A stretch of DNA of 64,000 bases from Bog-756 sp963696495 (GTDB taxonomy: Bacteria > Actinomycetota > Acidimicrobiia > Acidimicrobiales > RAAP-2): contig CAVOKJ010000007.1 of the NCBI GenBank assembly GCA_963696495.1, forward strand, positions 124,001 through 188,000, in the 5' to 3' direction. Below, in pieces: positions 27,800 through 36,347 of the stretch. The translations under genes were made by a program, and so were the position numbers. The notes beneath the pieces are model-generated. The model was not told the DNA's origin, made no database searches, and saw only the letters and a list, made by a program, of their open reading frames with translations. Numbering within the stretch: the first letter of the stretch is position 1; every line of letters starts with the position of its first letter.

Positions 27800-28662
27800 T
27801 AACCGCCTCGAGGGCGGGTGCTGTTTGACGGTAGTAGGTGGCCTCGAACCTGCCGGTGTGACGTAGGTGTTGGCGTCGGTGATCTCGCCGTGGAGGCGAC
27901 GGTGGCTGAACCAGTCGATGTAGCCCATGGTGGCGAACTCGACGTCGTCGAGCCCCGTCCAGGGGCCCTTGGGGTAGATCAGCTCCCACTTGTAGAGGAT
28001 GTTGAAGACCACAGCCATGGCGTTGCCGTAACTGTCACCGGTGGAGCCGACCGAGACCACGATGTCTTTCTCGGCCAGGCGCTCGGAGTAGCGAATCGAC
28101 AAGTATTGGACCCCTTGTCCGAGTGCACCAGGCCGTCGAGGACCTGACCCTGCCGGGTGCGGTTCCAGACGGCCATCTCCAGGGCGTCGATGGCCAGGTC
28201 GGAGCGCATTGAGTTAGAGAGCTGCCAGCCCACGACCATCCGGCTGAAGACGTCGATGATGAAGGAGGCGTACACCCACCCGGCGTGGGTCTTCACGTCG
28301 GTCAGGTCCGCCACCCACAGCCGGTTGGGCGCGTTGGCCGTGAAGTCCCAGTCGACCAGGTCGCTCGGGCGGTGCTGACGTTCGTCCGACCTGGTGGTGA
28401 CTTTGTAGGCCTTCCCCCGGCGGACACCAGAGAGTCCCGGGTCGCCCATCAGTCGCTCGACCGTGCAGCGGGCGACCCGGGTGCCCTCCCGGTTGAGCTG
28501 GATCCAGACCTTGTCGGCGCCGTAGACGTCGAGGTTGTCGCTGTAGACCCGGAGAATCTCGACCTTCAGGTCCTCATCCCGGAGGGCACGGGCCGACGGG
28601 GGCCGTTTCTTCGCCACCCAATACGGGTTCGGGGCGATATTGCCGCCGTGCTCGGTGAGCAC
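27800..28662 (-). pseudogene. IS3 transposase orfB, frameshifted
   Basis: The upstream frame holds the IS3 orfB HTH_21-like and DDE regions: SDNLDVYGADKVWIQLNREG, RLWVADLTDVKTHAGWVY (first Asp) and LDGLVHSDKGS (second Asp). Near 28100 one base is missing and the rest, YLSIRYSERLAEKDIVVSVG through SYGNAMA and FSHRRLHGEIT, lies in another frame. The homology extends above 28662 as RFGVEPICRVLTEHGG, where the frame is again disturbed. Not functional as written. Confidence 0.8.
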
Positions 28663-28739
28663 CCGGCAGATCGGCTCGACCCCGAAGCGGTCTCGGTGAG
28701 CGTCGATGAAGGCGACTGTCTCTCCGGCGTCCCTCGTCC

Positions 28740-28922
28740 GTCTCGGCCCGACGGACCTAGAGTCGCAACGTCCCTCGGTTGATCGAGAGCTTCTCGGCCA
28801 CCGATCCGATCGCCGCCCACTGGGACGAGTAGTCGTCCTGGCGGTCGAGGACCATGCGGATGGCCCGCCCCCTCATCTCAGTCGGGTAGGGCGTGCGCCT
28901 CCGACTCTTCTCCTCTGACATG
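28740..28922 (-). pseudogene. IS3 transposase orfA remnant
   Basis: From the ATG at about 28922 the minus strand reads MSEEKSRRRTPYPTEMRGRA then IRMVLDRQDDYSSQWAAIGS and VAEKLSINRGTLR, the helix-turn-helix start of IS3-family OrfA. It then loses frame before joining orfB. Confidence 0.65.
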
Positions 28923-29066
28923 GCTCCATCCTCTCAAGAGGTGGAGCGGTCACCAATCCCGGGGCGACTCACCCCATCTCACTCTGTTAGCGCGCTCGAT
29001 GAATTTCACAGTTGGATTGGATGCCTATGCGCCAGTTGGCACCAACGTGGACATTTGAGCTCCGAA

Positions 29067-29160
29067 CTCAGCCTGGGTACGGCTGAGGTCGCACCGCTCC
29101 CCCACCCCCTCTCCCGGCGAGGGTGCCCACTTGAGTCTCACCTTTCAAGTGGGAGCCGAT
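29067..29160. repeat. Interspersed repeat family A with long extension
   Basis: Arms CTCAGCC and GGCTGAG around TGGGTAC, followed by GTCGCACCGCTCCCCCACCC and a further 50 bases. About 90 bases match the copy at 45709-45796 with scattered substitutions. Confidence 0.75.
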
Positions 29161-29177
29161 CTGCCGATTTGTGAGTT

Positions 29178-29237
29178 AGATAGAAGCGTTGTGCCTGGAC
29201 GTGTTGCGCCCCGCTCCCGGCGTTGAGGGACACCCCG
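29178..29237. repeat. Interspersed repeat family B, long form
   Basis: Holds GCCTGGACGTGTTGCGCCCC and the family core CTCCCGGCGTTG, closing with AGGGACACC. About 48 bases match the copy at 55354-55400. Confidence 0.7.
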
Positions 29238-29708
29238 TCACGCTGCTTCAACCAAAGCAACCAGATTGTCGATTGATCTCTCCATCATCTCTTTGGGGAT
29301 GACAGGGAACTTGTCGTGCCACTTCGCTGGTGTATTGGTCCAATCGCAGTAATTGGTCACCTTGGTGTGGTCGCTATCAACCGCAGAAATCTCCCACCCG
29401 AATACGTGACCGAAGGAGGGTCGCTCCCTGTTCCCCACACTCCATTCGAGCAGGGCGTCAGGAACGATCTTGGTCACGGTGTTCAGGGCCTTGTACTTGC
29501 CCATCGGTAGGTCACCGAGTGGTTCCCTGTCCATTTCCATTACGAAGGTGTCTCCGACGGCCCACACAGGTTTGGCGTTAGGTGCAGCTTGAAGCATGCC
29601 CGAGCCGTCGATCTCCACTTGCATTTTGGGATCGCAGACGAGGCTGAACACCGTGGACGGTTGGGCCTTCACGACCCGACTAACAGCGGCTCGGCACGCC
29701 TCAGTCAT
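29238..29708 (-). CDS. SRPBCC (START-like) family protein
   Basis: A 156-residue protein of the polyketide cyclase/dehydrase-like SRPBCC fold, which encloses a hydrophobic ligand cavity. The strand-helix pattern is typical: SRVVKAQPSTVFSLVCDPKM at the start, VWAVGDTFVMEM in the middle, and a long C-terminal helix (KEMMERSIDNLVALVEAA). GGGAGGGA lies 8-14 bases before the ATG at 29708, which is preferred over upstream in-frame starts. Ligand unknown. A fragment of a related fold occurs at 54.2 kb. Confidence 0.75.
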   Translation of the reverse strand: MTEACRAAVSRVVKAQPSTVFSLVCDPKMQVEIDGSGMLQAAPNAKPVWAVGDTFVMEMDREPLGDLPMGKYKALNTVTKIVPDALLEWSVGNRERPSFGHVFGWEISAVDSDHTKVTNYCDWTNTPAKWHDKFPVIPKEMMERSIDNLVALVEAA

Positions 29709-29805
29709 CAAAAGTCCCTCCCGGTTGTTACCTGTAGGTCTCAGTTTGGCACTCCTGGTCCCGATTGCGTTGGGTGCCATCACAGTGCCGGTCAACCACG
29801 GTCGA

Positions 29806-29836
29806 TAAGTGCCCCGCTCCCAGCGTTATGGGCTAT
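29806..29836. repeat. Interspersed repeat family B, degenerate
   Basis: GTGCCCCGCTCCCAGCGTTA followed by TGGGC. The outer GCCC and GGGC can pair and the core is CTCCCAGCGTT. Confidence 0.5.
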
Positions 29837-29882
29837 CGGCGACCCTGGCGGCTCGACGGACGCCGCCGGATAACGGCACCCG

Positions 29883-30347
29883 TTACGAGGGACGGTGCTG
29901 ATCCAGAAATGCGTCAATCGCAGACCAGTCGTCTGCCCTACCCGTGGTGGCGCACTCGAATAGGACGATCTGCGCACGCTCATGCTCGACGACGGCTTCA
30001 CCCAAAGCGGACTCCTCCTCAGGCAACACGTCCGCAAGGTGCGTGTACATCCTCAAGGTATCTGGCGTGTATGCCAAGGCGTTCTCCAAGACTCCCTTCC
30101 AGTCGTCGCCCACTTGAGCTATTTCGACGCCGATGCGTTCGGCCTCGTCCCCGTCGATAGACGCCCCGTATCTTCGAGCAACAGCCTCGATGAGATCTCT
30201 CGTCGTCTTCTCCACCAATGCAAGGACATCGAATTCCTGGCGGTGATCGGGGAACCGCTCGCCGAGCGCCTCGTAGTAGCTAACACCCGAGACTTCCGCC
30301 GCCCAGCACTCGCTTAGAGCACGCTGAAGCACGTCCCTCTCCACCAT
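29883..30347 (-). CDS. Helical hypothetical protein, possibly ferritin-like
   Basis: A 154-residue, strongly helical, acidic cytosolic protein. Regularly spaced Glu residues and EVSGVSYYEALGERF near the N-terminus, together with VVEHERAQIVLFE near the C-terminus, recall rubrerythrin/ferritin-like four-helix bundles, but a complete set of metal ligands is not clear. GGGAG precedes the ATG at 30347 by eight bases. Divergent from the VOC-RidA pair. Function unknown. Confidence 0.6.
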   Translation of the reverse strand: MVERDVLQRALSECWAAEVSGVSYYEALGERFPDHRQEFDVLALVEKTTRDLIEAVARRYGASIDGDEAERIGVEIAQVGDDWKGVLENALAYTPDTLRMYTHLADVLPEEESALGEAVVEHERAQIVLFECATTGRADDWSAIDAFLDQHRPS

Positions 30348-30466
30348 GGTGAAGCTCCCTTCGGCTGACAGCTCCTACTGTACGTGCCCAACGGCACGCC
30401 GCTCTAGGCGGCCCGGTCGGAGGCCGGCCAGAAAATGCTCCATCCCGGTGATCGGGGCGGGCCCGG

Positions 30467-30919
30467 TTGAGCATCAACGCTTCGGCCGTGACCCTAACGC
30501 CAGGGCAGGTCAGGAACGAAGAAGCTGATCAGGATGCGGAGGCTGTGACGCCCGCCAAGGTGGGATTCGTAGCAATCGACACGGTCGACCCGAACGGCCT
30601 TGCTCCGTTCTGGTCCGCCCTCCTCGGAGTCCAGGTGGACAGCGAGCTTGGAGAGGGTGACTATCTCCTCCTGGCACCGACAGAGGAAGGCTTGATCGTT
30701 GGGTTCCAACGAGTGCCGGAGGCAAAGTCCGGCAAGAACAGGATCCACCTTGATCTTGTCGTGGACGACCTCGATGCAGCCACGGCAGAGGTCGAACAAC
30801 TCGGAGGTCAATGGCTAGAACCGGGCACGACCCGAGAACTTGAAGGATTCCACTGGCGTTGCATGGCAGATCCCGAAGGCGACGAGTTCGATCTCGATGT
30901 CCTCCCCGCCGGCTGGTAA
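30467..30919 (+). CDS. VOC superfamily (glyoxalase/bleomycin-resistance-like) protein
   Basis: Two beta-alpha-beta-beta-beta modules: FVAIDTVDPNGLAPFWSALL with YLLLAPTEEGLIVGFQ in the first half, and RIHLDLVVDDLDAATAEVEQ with MADPEGDEFDLDVL in the second. The His/Glu metal positions (H in RIHLD, E in GDEFDLD) are present. Members are metal-dependent lyases, dioxygenases or resistance proteins. Start uncertain: TTG 30467 or the in-frame GTG at 30545, which begins closer to the conserved fold. Twelve bases separate it from the RidA gene, so probably one operon. Confidence 0.8.
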   Translation: MSINASAVTLTPGQVRNEEADQDAEAVTPAKVGFVAIDTVDPNGLAPFWSALLGVQVDSELGEGDYLLLAPTEEGLIVGFQRVPEAKSGKNRIHLDLVVDDLDAATAEVEQLGGQWLEPGTTRELEGFHWRCMADPEGDEFDLDVLPAGW

Positions 30920-30930
30920 AACGAGTGGCC

Positions 30931-31356
30931 ATGCCCCCGTCACGCTATGCCATCGTACCTTCCGATTGGATCAACTTTTACGAAGAGACCCACATTCCTG
31001 CCGCCGTGTGGGCGGGTGACACGCTCCGAGTATCAAGCCATGCCGGGGAGACACCGGACGACGTGTTCTCCGATAGCGCTGAAGAGCAACTGAGAGGTGC
31101 TTTCCGCAATATCGCCTCCACGCTCGCCGAAGTTGGCGCGACCTGGGCAGATGTTGTCGAGATCAACTCGTACCATGTCGACTTAGGCAGCCATGCCGAC
31201 TTTCTGCTACGTGTGGCTGCTGAGTTTTTGGAGGCGCCGTATCCGGCCTGGACGCCAGTCGGCGTCACTCAACTGTGGCCCGCCGAAGCGGTCGTAGAGA
31301 TCAGATGTGTCGCCGTTGTCGCCGATCATGGGAGTAGTTCGTTACCTCCGTCCTAG
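30931..31356 (+). CDS. RidA/YjgF family protein
   Basis: A 141-residue Rid-family protein that would hydrolyse reactive enamine/imine intermediates of amino acid metabolism, or belong to a Rid subgroup with other activity. Landmarks: AGDTLRVSSHAG in place of the usual GxxxxxSGQ, GATWADVVEINSYHVD, and the C-terminal VVEIRCVAVV with the conserved substrate-binding Arg. The ATG at 30931 is chosen; the open frame extends into the VOC gene. Directly downstream of and probably co-transcribed with the VOC gene. Confidence 0.85.
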   Translation: MPPSRYAIVPSDWINFYEETHIPAAVWAGDTLRVSSHAGETPDDVFSDSAEEQLRGAFRNIASTLAEVGATWADVVEINSYHVDLGSHADFLLRVAAEFLEAPYPAWTPVGVTQLWPAEAVVEIRCVAVVADHGSSSLPPS

Positions 31357-31396
31357 CCCGACAGTGCCGTTGGGGGGCAGGCGATAACCGCCGCCT

Positions 31397-31417
31397 ACCC
31401 TGCGTTCGGGGGCAGCC
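31397..31417. repeat. Possible family B repeat, degenerate
   Basis: CTACCCTGCGTTCGGGGGCA retains only part of the core (CGTT and flanking C and G runs). Listed because of its intergenic position and likeness to the better copies. Confidence 0.3.
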
Positions 31418-31477
31418 CGTTCCTGCTGGAGCATTCACCCTCTGATTGAGCCGATCGTTCCCCTAGCATCCAACGTC

Positions 31478-32338
31478 GTGGGAGCGAACCCGTGGGAATC
31501 CACTGTGGTGGCACGCGTCGGCGAGGGGCGTTACTCGGCCACGATCGCTCCGTCGTGGAACTTGGCGGTTGCCGCACAAGGCGGGGTAGTCGCAGCGATC
31601 GCCGCTCGGGCAATGGAAGCCGAGCTCGGCACGGGACAGTCGCTCCGCTCATTTCACGGCGTGTTCGCCAGTCCGGTTCCGGTTGGACGGGTTGAGGTGG
31701 AGGTCGGAGTCATCCGCTCCGGTCGCTCGATCTCCCAGGTGCAAGCGAGCATTCGCGCAGCTGGTGCTCGTGCCGGATTCACAGCGTTCGCCGCCTTCGG
31801 GCAGGAGCGCCCCGGTTTCAGTTACACCGAGCTCGAGGTGCCTCGCGTGCCCCCACCTGAGGAGTGCGGATCGTTCCGCGACCCTCCTCCGCCCGAGTCC
31901 GGTTTGCCGAGCGAGCCTCTCTTTGAATTCTGGAGAGAGGTCATTGAGGGCCGCCCTGCCCTCGGACACGCTCCTTGGGATACCTCTGAGCGTGATGCGG
32001 CGGAAGTTGCCACTTGGATCAAGTTCGAGCATCTACCCGCCGACGAGAACGGGCAGTTCGATCAGCTGGCGCTGCTCGTCGCTGCTGACATGATGCCCGC
32101 CGCCGTCTTCGAGAAAGTCGAACCGATCGAACGTGAGTGGTTCGCGCCAAGCATGGATCTCACTGTGCATCTCAATGGCTTACCGACTGGGCCTTGGATC
32201 CTCAATCACAATCGGGCGCACTTCGCCAACGATGGATACGCCTCGGCCGAAGTGGCCCTGTGGGATCTGCATGCGCCCGACGGCCCAAAACTGTTGGCCT
32301 GGGCAACTCAGGTTATGTTCTTCACCCGGCTCAAGTAG
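31478..32338 (+). CDS. Thioesterase-like (double hotdog) protein
   Basis: A 286-residue protein with the arrangement of TesB-like acyl-CoA thioesterases: GRYSATIAPSWNLAVAAQGG at the start of the first hotdog, SLRSFHGVFASPVPVG and RSGRSISQVQASI, then a second hotdog with MDLTVHLNGLP and ANDGYASAEVALWD. It probably hydrolyses acyl-CoA thioesters. GTG start at 31478. Neighbours do not indicate a specific acyl substrate. Confidence 0.8.
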   Translation: MGANPWESTVVARVGEGRYSATIAPSWNLAVAAQGGVVAAIAARAMEAELGTGQSLRSFHGVFASPVPVGRVEVEVGVIRSGRSISQVQASIRAAGARAGFTAFAAFGQERPGFSYTELEVPRVPPPEECGSFRDPPPPESGLPSEPLFEFWREVIEGRPALGHAPWDTSERDAAEVATWIKFEHLPADENGQFDQLALLVAADMMPAAVFEKVEPIEREWFAPSMDLTVHLNGLPTGPWILNHNRAHFANDGYASAEVALWDLHAPDGPKLLAWATQVMFFTRLK

Positions 32339-32541
32339 CCGCTACCCAGCGGTAGGGGGTACCTCTGTGTGAGACTGATCAGCGTGTCGTCAAATACGAG
32401 ATTCAAAGCGGCGACCGTCGACCAGCGAACCTTCAGCGACCGTCAGTGAGCGAGCGAAGTCCGAGTGCCGGCCCGGTTCCACCGTGGACCCTTCACTGGC
32501 GCGATACACCGGTACTCTTCGGCCTCGGAGGGGCCTCCGGC

Positions 32542-32569
32542 CATCGGCCGGCACAAGGCTGAGGTCGCC
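32542..32569. repeat. Interspersed repeat family A
   Basis: GGCCGGCACAAGGCTGAGGT then CGCC. Resembles the copy at 50216 (GGCCGGCACACGGCTGAGGT); the left arm is partly degenerate. Confidence 0.55.
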
Positions 32570-32652
32570 CTGACCTATCGAGTTCATGGAATTCCCATTT
32601 AGCAGCCATTGAGTCGCAGCTGGGAAGTGCTACAAGTTATACATGACTTCTG

Positions 32653-32919
32653 TTGGGTGTCCGAGAGCTGCGGCAACGAGCCAGCGAACTGCTCAGGCTG
32701 GTGGAAAAAGGCGAGACTGTAGAGATCACCGACCGGGGACGCCCCGTTGCGAGACTCACGCCCCTTCCCGAAGGGACTCCATTGGAGCAACTGCGCGCGG
32801 CCGGGGAGGTCGACCTCGCCTCCGCTGACACGGGCGACCTCCCCGAACCCATAACGCTCCCGAGCAGCATCGAGTCACCGTCCTCAGCCCTCCGACGGCT
32901 GCGCAGCGAAGAACGCTGA
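32653..32919 (+). CDS. vapB: Phd/YefM-type antitoxin (VapB-like)
   Basis: An 88-residue antitoxin: the N-terminal dimerisation and DNA-binding part is GVRELRQRASELLRLVEKGE, followed by the hallmark EITDRGRPVARLTPLPEG, then a disordered toxin-binding tail. In this frame the first start is TTG 32653. An ATG at 32643 reads MTSVG, which normally continues directly as GVRELRQ in this family, but here one extra G in GGG throws it out of frame. So either a TTG start rescues translation or the ATG is correct and the base is an error or mutation. Four bases separate it from the toxin. Confidence 0.85.
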   Translation: MGVRELRQRASELLRLVEKGETVEITDRGRPVARLTPLPEGTPLEQLRAAGEVDLASADTGDLPEPITLPSSIESPSSALRRLRSEER

Positions 32920-32923
32920 TCGC

Positions 32924-33316
32924 GTGAGAGCCACCTACTTGGATTCCTCGGCCATCGTGAAGCTCGCGGTCCGTGAGGCCGAATCGGACGCGCTCCGAAG
33001 CCACCTCCGACGACGACGCCCCCTCGTCTCAAGCGCGCTGGCGCGGGCAGAGGTGCTCCGGGCATTGCTCCCGGGAGGTGAGACAGCACTTGTCGCCGGA
33101 CGGCGGGTCCTCGAGCGGATCGATCTCGTGCGGGTCAACGACCGGGTCCTGAACCTCGCAGGATCTCTCCTGCCAGAGGAACTCCGATCACTCGACGCCA
33201 TCCACCAGGCCACTGCTGGCCGCCTTGGTACCGACTTAGGCGAGCTTGTCACTTACGACGAAAAGATGGGTGCAGCCGCCCGCACCATGGGATACAAGAC
33301 ATCTGCTCCCGGCTGA
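32924..33316 (+). CDS. vapC: PIN-domain ribonuclease toxin (VapC-like)
   Basis: A 130-residue PIN-domain toxin, expected to be a Mg-dependent RNase that cleaves tRNA or rRNA when freed from its antitoxin. Acidic active-site residues are in place: YLDSSAIVK (Asp near residue 6), ALARAEVLRA (Glu), SLDAIHQATA (Asp) and VTYDEKMG (Asp). Start GTG 32924, four bases after the antitoxin stop, so the pair is translationally linked. Usually autoregulated by the antitoxin-toxin complex. Confidence 0.9.
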   Translation: MRATYLDSSAIVKLAVREAESDALRSHLRRRRPLVSSALARAEVLRALLPGGETALVAGRRVLERIDLVRVNDRVLNLAGSLLPEELRSLDAIHQATAGRLGTDLGELVTYDEKMGAAARTMGYKTSAPG

Positions 33317-33427
33317 GCGACGATCCTTCAACCTAAGGCACAGTGAAGCGCTAGCGACCGGGTTCCCGCGGACTAAGCCAGTTGGTGAATGCTCTGCCGA
33401 TTCGTTTGCTGGTGAAGGTGCCCTTAA

Positions 33428-33877
33428 TCAGACCGAGAACACGCTGCCTTTGACCAACGCGAGGTGGCCAGCCTTACTGACACAGAACGCACCGGAGCCA
33501 CCGTCCCCCACCTTGATCACCGACGCTGCACTTCCAGTGACGGCAGTTACCACGTCTGAGGCGTCGTACTCTTTAGAGCCGGCGGCGCAGCTCCCTTGTC
33601 CGGCACTCGTGACGGAGCCCGAAAGCCACACCGAGCCTGGGTGCTTGCCTGCCCAGCTGATCGTCCCACCGGTCGCGAGCGAGGTGCCCACGGCATTCCC
33701 CTTCGCAAACGGAGTACTGCACCCCTTGACATGAACAGTTCCCGTGAGGGACCCGGAGACTTTGGCGCATGTCACTGGAGACGACGCTCCGGCTATCCCA
33801 GACACTCCAACAATCCCCACCGTCACCGCTGACATCGGAATCGCGAATGTTGCCACTGCCACCATGATCTTTCGCAC
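33428..33877 (-). CDS. Secreted four-cysteine-domain protein (single domain)
   Basis: A 149-residue protein with a Sec signal peptide (MRKIMVAVATFAIPMSAVTV, cleaved after about SGIAGA). The mature part has Cys at 37, 53, 97 and 132 and the motif KVSGSLTGTVHVKGC, then LATGGTISWAG. The same order and spacing of four Cys and the same LATGGTI.W motif recur twice in the exported protein at 63074-63910, so they share a domain. I do not know a described family for it. Probably beta-rich with two disulfides, outside the cell. Confidence 0.75.
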   Translation of the reverse strand: MRKIMVAVATFAIPMSAVTVGIVGVSGIAGASSPVTCAKVSGSLTGTVHVKGCSTPFAKGNAVGTSLATGGTISWAGKHPGSVWLSGSVTSAGQGSCAAGSKEYDASDVVTAVTGSAASVIKVGDGGSGAFCVSKAGHLALVKGSVFSV

Positions 33878-34220
33878 TGTTCCCCCTTGTTCGGATTCGC
33901 TTGTAGATGCCGATTTGCGTCGGACTGTACCAACAGAACGTTAAGAATCTGTTAGAAGATGTTCCGCCGCCGCGACGGAAGCGCCCGACTCGTAGAAGCC
34001 CTGGTCTCAGGGCAATTACGATGATTCTTCCGTTCCGCTCCATGATCCCTCTCGCCCCCCAGCTCGTCTCTTGGAGGAAGCGGGCTTCGAGGGGGTCGAT
34101 GTGCACTGGAAGCAGCCAAACCCACGTCGTCTACGGCGGTAGACGGCCCTGAAGTGTGGCTTCTGGCCACGATATTCAGGTCTGCGGTCGCAGGAGAGGC
34201 CCACTCCATCGGTGCCCTGA
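33878..34220. other. Intergenic region
   Basis: About 340 bases between the promoter side of the secreted protein gene and the end of the SufS-like gene. Short frames on both strands look non-coding. No repeat copy or RNA gene was identified. Confidence 0.35.
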
Positions 34221-35600
34221 CTAGCCCGGTGAGCACCAGGATCCGGGCTCCCCAAGAACAAGGCTCCAGGACGCCACTTCAGGATCGGGGGTGAAATCGC
34301 CAGAGTGGGGATCCTGTCGATACTCGATCGGTGGATCCTCGCCGCTGGCAATACGGGCCACTGCGGCCAGTAGCCGCTCGACATCTGCTTCGGTCGTGTT
34401 GATGCCCGCGCTGGCCCGCACCGCTCCGGGCATCCGGCTGCGGTCCCCACGAAGGACATCGTCGCGGTAGGCGACCACATCCGCCTGGGACAGTCCGAGC
34501 AGACGGATCAGGTAGGGATGGGCACAGAAGCAGCCGTGGCGAACGCCGATGCCGTCCTCGGCCGCCAGGCGGGCGGCAACGAGCGCATGGGGGGTGTCGT
34601 CCACGGTGAACGCCGCCACCGGTAGCGTCTCGACGTCCAGGCTCGGGCCGAGCAGACGAACGCCGGGAATAGATGCGAGTCCGCCCCGCAATTGCCTGGC
34701 GAGGCGGCGGTCGTGGTCGACGAGTGACGGCCAACCCAGGTCGCCGAACGCATCGATGGCCGCGTGCAAGGCGACAGCCCCGATTACGTTGGGCGAGCCC
34801 GCCTCCTCCCGATCGGGTGGGTCCGTCCAGACGACCTCGTCTAGGTCCACGAGGTCGACCGCGCCACCGCCAGCCAGGAAGGGGTCTCCAGTGGTGAAGG
34901 CATGGCGGGGCCCGACGAGTACACCGGCTCCGAACGGGGCGTACATCTTGTGCCCGCTCCAGGCCACGAAGTCGGCGTCTTCGGGCATGGGGCGGTGTGG
35001 AGCCAACTGGGCTGCATCGAGGACAACGGGAATGCCACGCCGGTGAGCAGCACCGATGATCGCCTCGATAGGCGGAAGCCAGCCGGTTATATTCGATGCG
35101 CCAGTGACTGCGAGGAGTCGAGGGTGTGGTTTCTCGTCTAGCCCAGCCTCGACGGCCTGGATGCTGAACGTCCCATTTGCCCCACACTCGATGTAGCGGC
35201 GGGTGGCCACCCGCGCCCAGGGGAGGAGGTTGGCGTGATGCTCCGCGACGGTAGTCACCACGACGTCGTTAGGGGCAAGCCGAAGGCGGTAAGCGAGGTG
35301 GTTGAGCGCCTCGGTTGTATTGCGGCAGATAATGGCCACATCGTCGCGCCCAGCGCGCCCAGCGAAGGCTAGCGCCGCACGGCGAGCATTCTCGTACGCG
35401 GCTGTGGACAACTGGGACTTGTAGCCGGCGCCACGGTGGATGCTCGAGTACCAGGGAACGAATTCGTCGACTCGGCGATGGACCGAAGGAAGGCTGGCGG
35501 TTGAGGCGGCGGCGTCGAGGGAAAGGTATGGCCGATCGCTACCGTCCGCGCATGGTACGAGCATACCGTCGCCGACCAGTGCAACGGGCGGCCCAGTCAC
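34221..35600 (-). CDS. Class V aminotransferase / SufS-like PLP enzyme
   Basis: A 459-residue fold-type I PLP enzyme. The active-site region is intact: VTGASNITGWLPPIEAI, the cofactor Asp in PVVLDAAQLAPH, and the Schiff-base Lys in WSGHKMYAPFGAGVLVG; a late GVRHGCFCAHP holds Cys residues where SufS and related desulfurases carry theirs. It could be a cysteine desulfurase or an isopenicillin-epimerase-like enzyme; no Suf genes are adjacent, so I favour a stand-alone metabolic role. GTG start overlaps the upstream stop (GTGA). Confidence 0.85.
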   Translation of the reverse strand: MTGPPVALVGDGMLVPCADGSDRPYLSLDAAASTASLPSVHRRVDEFVPWYSSIHRGAGYKSQLSTAAYENARRAALAFAGRAGRDDVAIICRNTTEALNHLAYRLRLAPNDVVVTTVAEHHANLLPWARVATRRYIECGANGTFSIQAVEAGLDEKPHPRLLAVTGASNITGWLPPIEAIIGAAHRRGIPVVLDAAQLAPHRPMPEDADFVAWSGHKMYAPFGAGVLVGPRHAFTTGDPFLAGGGAVDLVDLDEVVWTDPPDREEAGSPNVIGAVALHAAIDAFGDLGWPSLVDHDRRLARQLRGGLASIPGVRLLGPSLDVETLPVAAFTVDDTPHALVAARLAAEDGIGVRHGCFCAHPYLIRLLGLSQADVVAYRDDVLRGDRSRMPGAVRASAGINTTEADVERLLAAVARIASGEDPPIEYRQDPHSGDFTPDPEVASWSLVLGEPGSWCSPG

Positions 35601-35943
35601 GAGACTCGCTCTCCGGTATCCGTCATCGGTGAGAGCCGGCGGACGAACTCCTGGTCACGGTGGGACGCGAAACAGTGCGTCGGCATCGCAATAGCATGAC
35701 AGGTCGGGATGTCACCATGAGGTTCACCTTGCCGTAGGTGAGAAACAGCACCTCGGCGCAACCCGTAGGCACCAACGTCCAGTGCGAGAACGTGGAGGAG
35801 TTCGGCCTCCAACTGCCTAGCGAGGGCGAGCGCGTCCTCGCCTGTAACTGGTGCTCTGCGAACGCCACCCGGGCTCTTTGAAGCACAGGTTGCCACTCGT
35901 GAAAATATTCAACCCACGCGCCGATGGTGCGCCTAGAGTCCAT
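35597..35943 (-). pseudogene. Small gene upstream of the SufS-like enzyme, probably frameshifted
   Basis: Two frames together look like one protein: WVEYFHEWQPVLQRARVAFA with EHQL in the first and GEDALALARQLEAELLHVLA with LDVGAYGLRRG in the second, with a shift near 35845. The second frame ends in a stop that overlaps the GTG of the SufS-like gene, the sign of a coupled pair. The family is not recognised. The reading could also be a fortuitous overlap. Confidence 0.4.
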
Positions 35944-35989
35944 GGACTAGATCTACTACTCGCTCCTTGCACCACACTCCTTCGATTGA

Positions 35990-36231
35990 CGCTCACAAGA
36001 CCGAACGACGATCTATTTGTTGATCCGACTTTGCGAGGGCAAGGGGCCGTCGATGCCCTCTTCGAGGAGATCAATCGGATGGCGCTCGACCGGTCCTGGG
36101 ACGTGGTCCGTTGGACGACTGCGGATGACAACTACCGGGCCAGAGCCACCTGCGACAAGATCGCACTTCGCACCGCATGGATCACGTATGACATGACTCC
36201 GAGCCCACATGAGGGTATTGACCCAGCGTAG
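35990..36231 (+). pseudogene. GNAT acetyltransferase C-terminal fragment
   Basis: The frame encodes DLFVDPTLRGQGAVDALFEE then WDVVRWTTADDNYRARATCD and WITYDMTP. RGQGA fits the acetyl-CoA-binding R/QxxGxG/A motif of GNAT enzymes. The N-terminal half of the fold is missing: upstream sequence in the same frame is unlike GNAT proteins. Probably a truncated gene. Confidence 0.65.
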
Positions 36232-36249
36232 GCGTGGCGTCACGGGTTG

Positions 36250-36299
36250 CCGAAGTGTCCCACCCTCCCGGTAACCGAAGTGTCCCACCCTCCCGGTAA
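36250..36299. repeat. Perfect 25-bp tandem duplication with family B core
   Basis: Two identical adjacent units of 25 bases, each holding GTGTCCCACCCTCCCGGTAA. They match the left half of the family B hairpin at 41538. A following AGGTGGCACC may be a residual right arm. Confidence 0.85.
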
Positions 36300-36347
36300 T
36301 AGGTGGCACCTCCGCCGATCGGTTGGCAAGCCAGAGCTCCCCGAAGA

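Larger units (their letters stand above)
27760..28973 (-). mobile_element. IS3-family insertion sequence (degraded)
   Basis: About 1.2 kb bounded by 31-base imperfect inverted repeats: left from 27760 (AGTGAATCACCCCGGG...) and right in reverse from 28973 (GGTGAGTCGCCCCGGG...), both ending in GCTCC. Inside are an orfA-like and an orfB-like transposase, each interrupted by frameshifts. No target duplication was verified. Confidence 0.75.
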
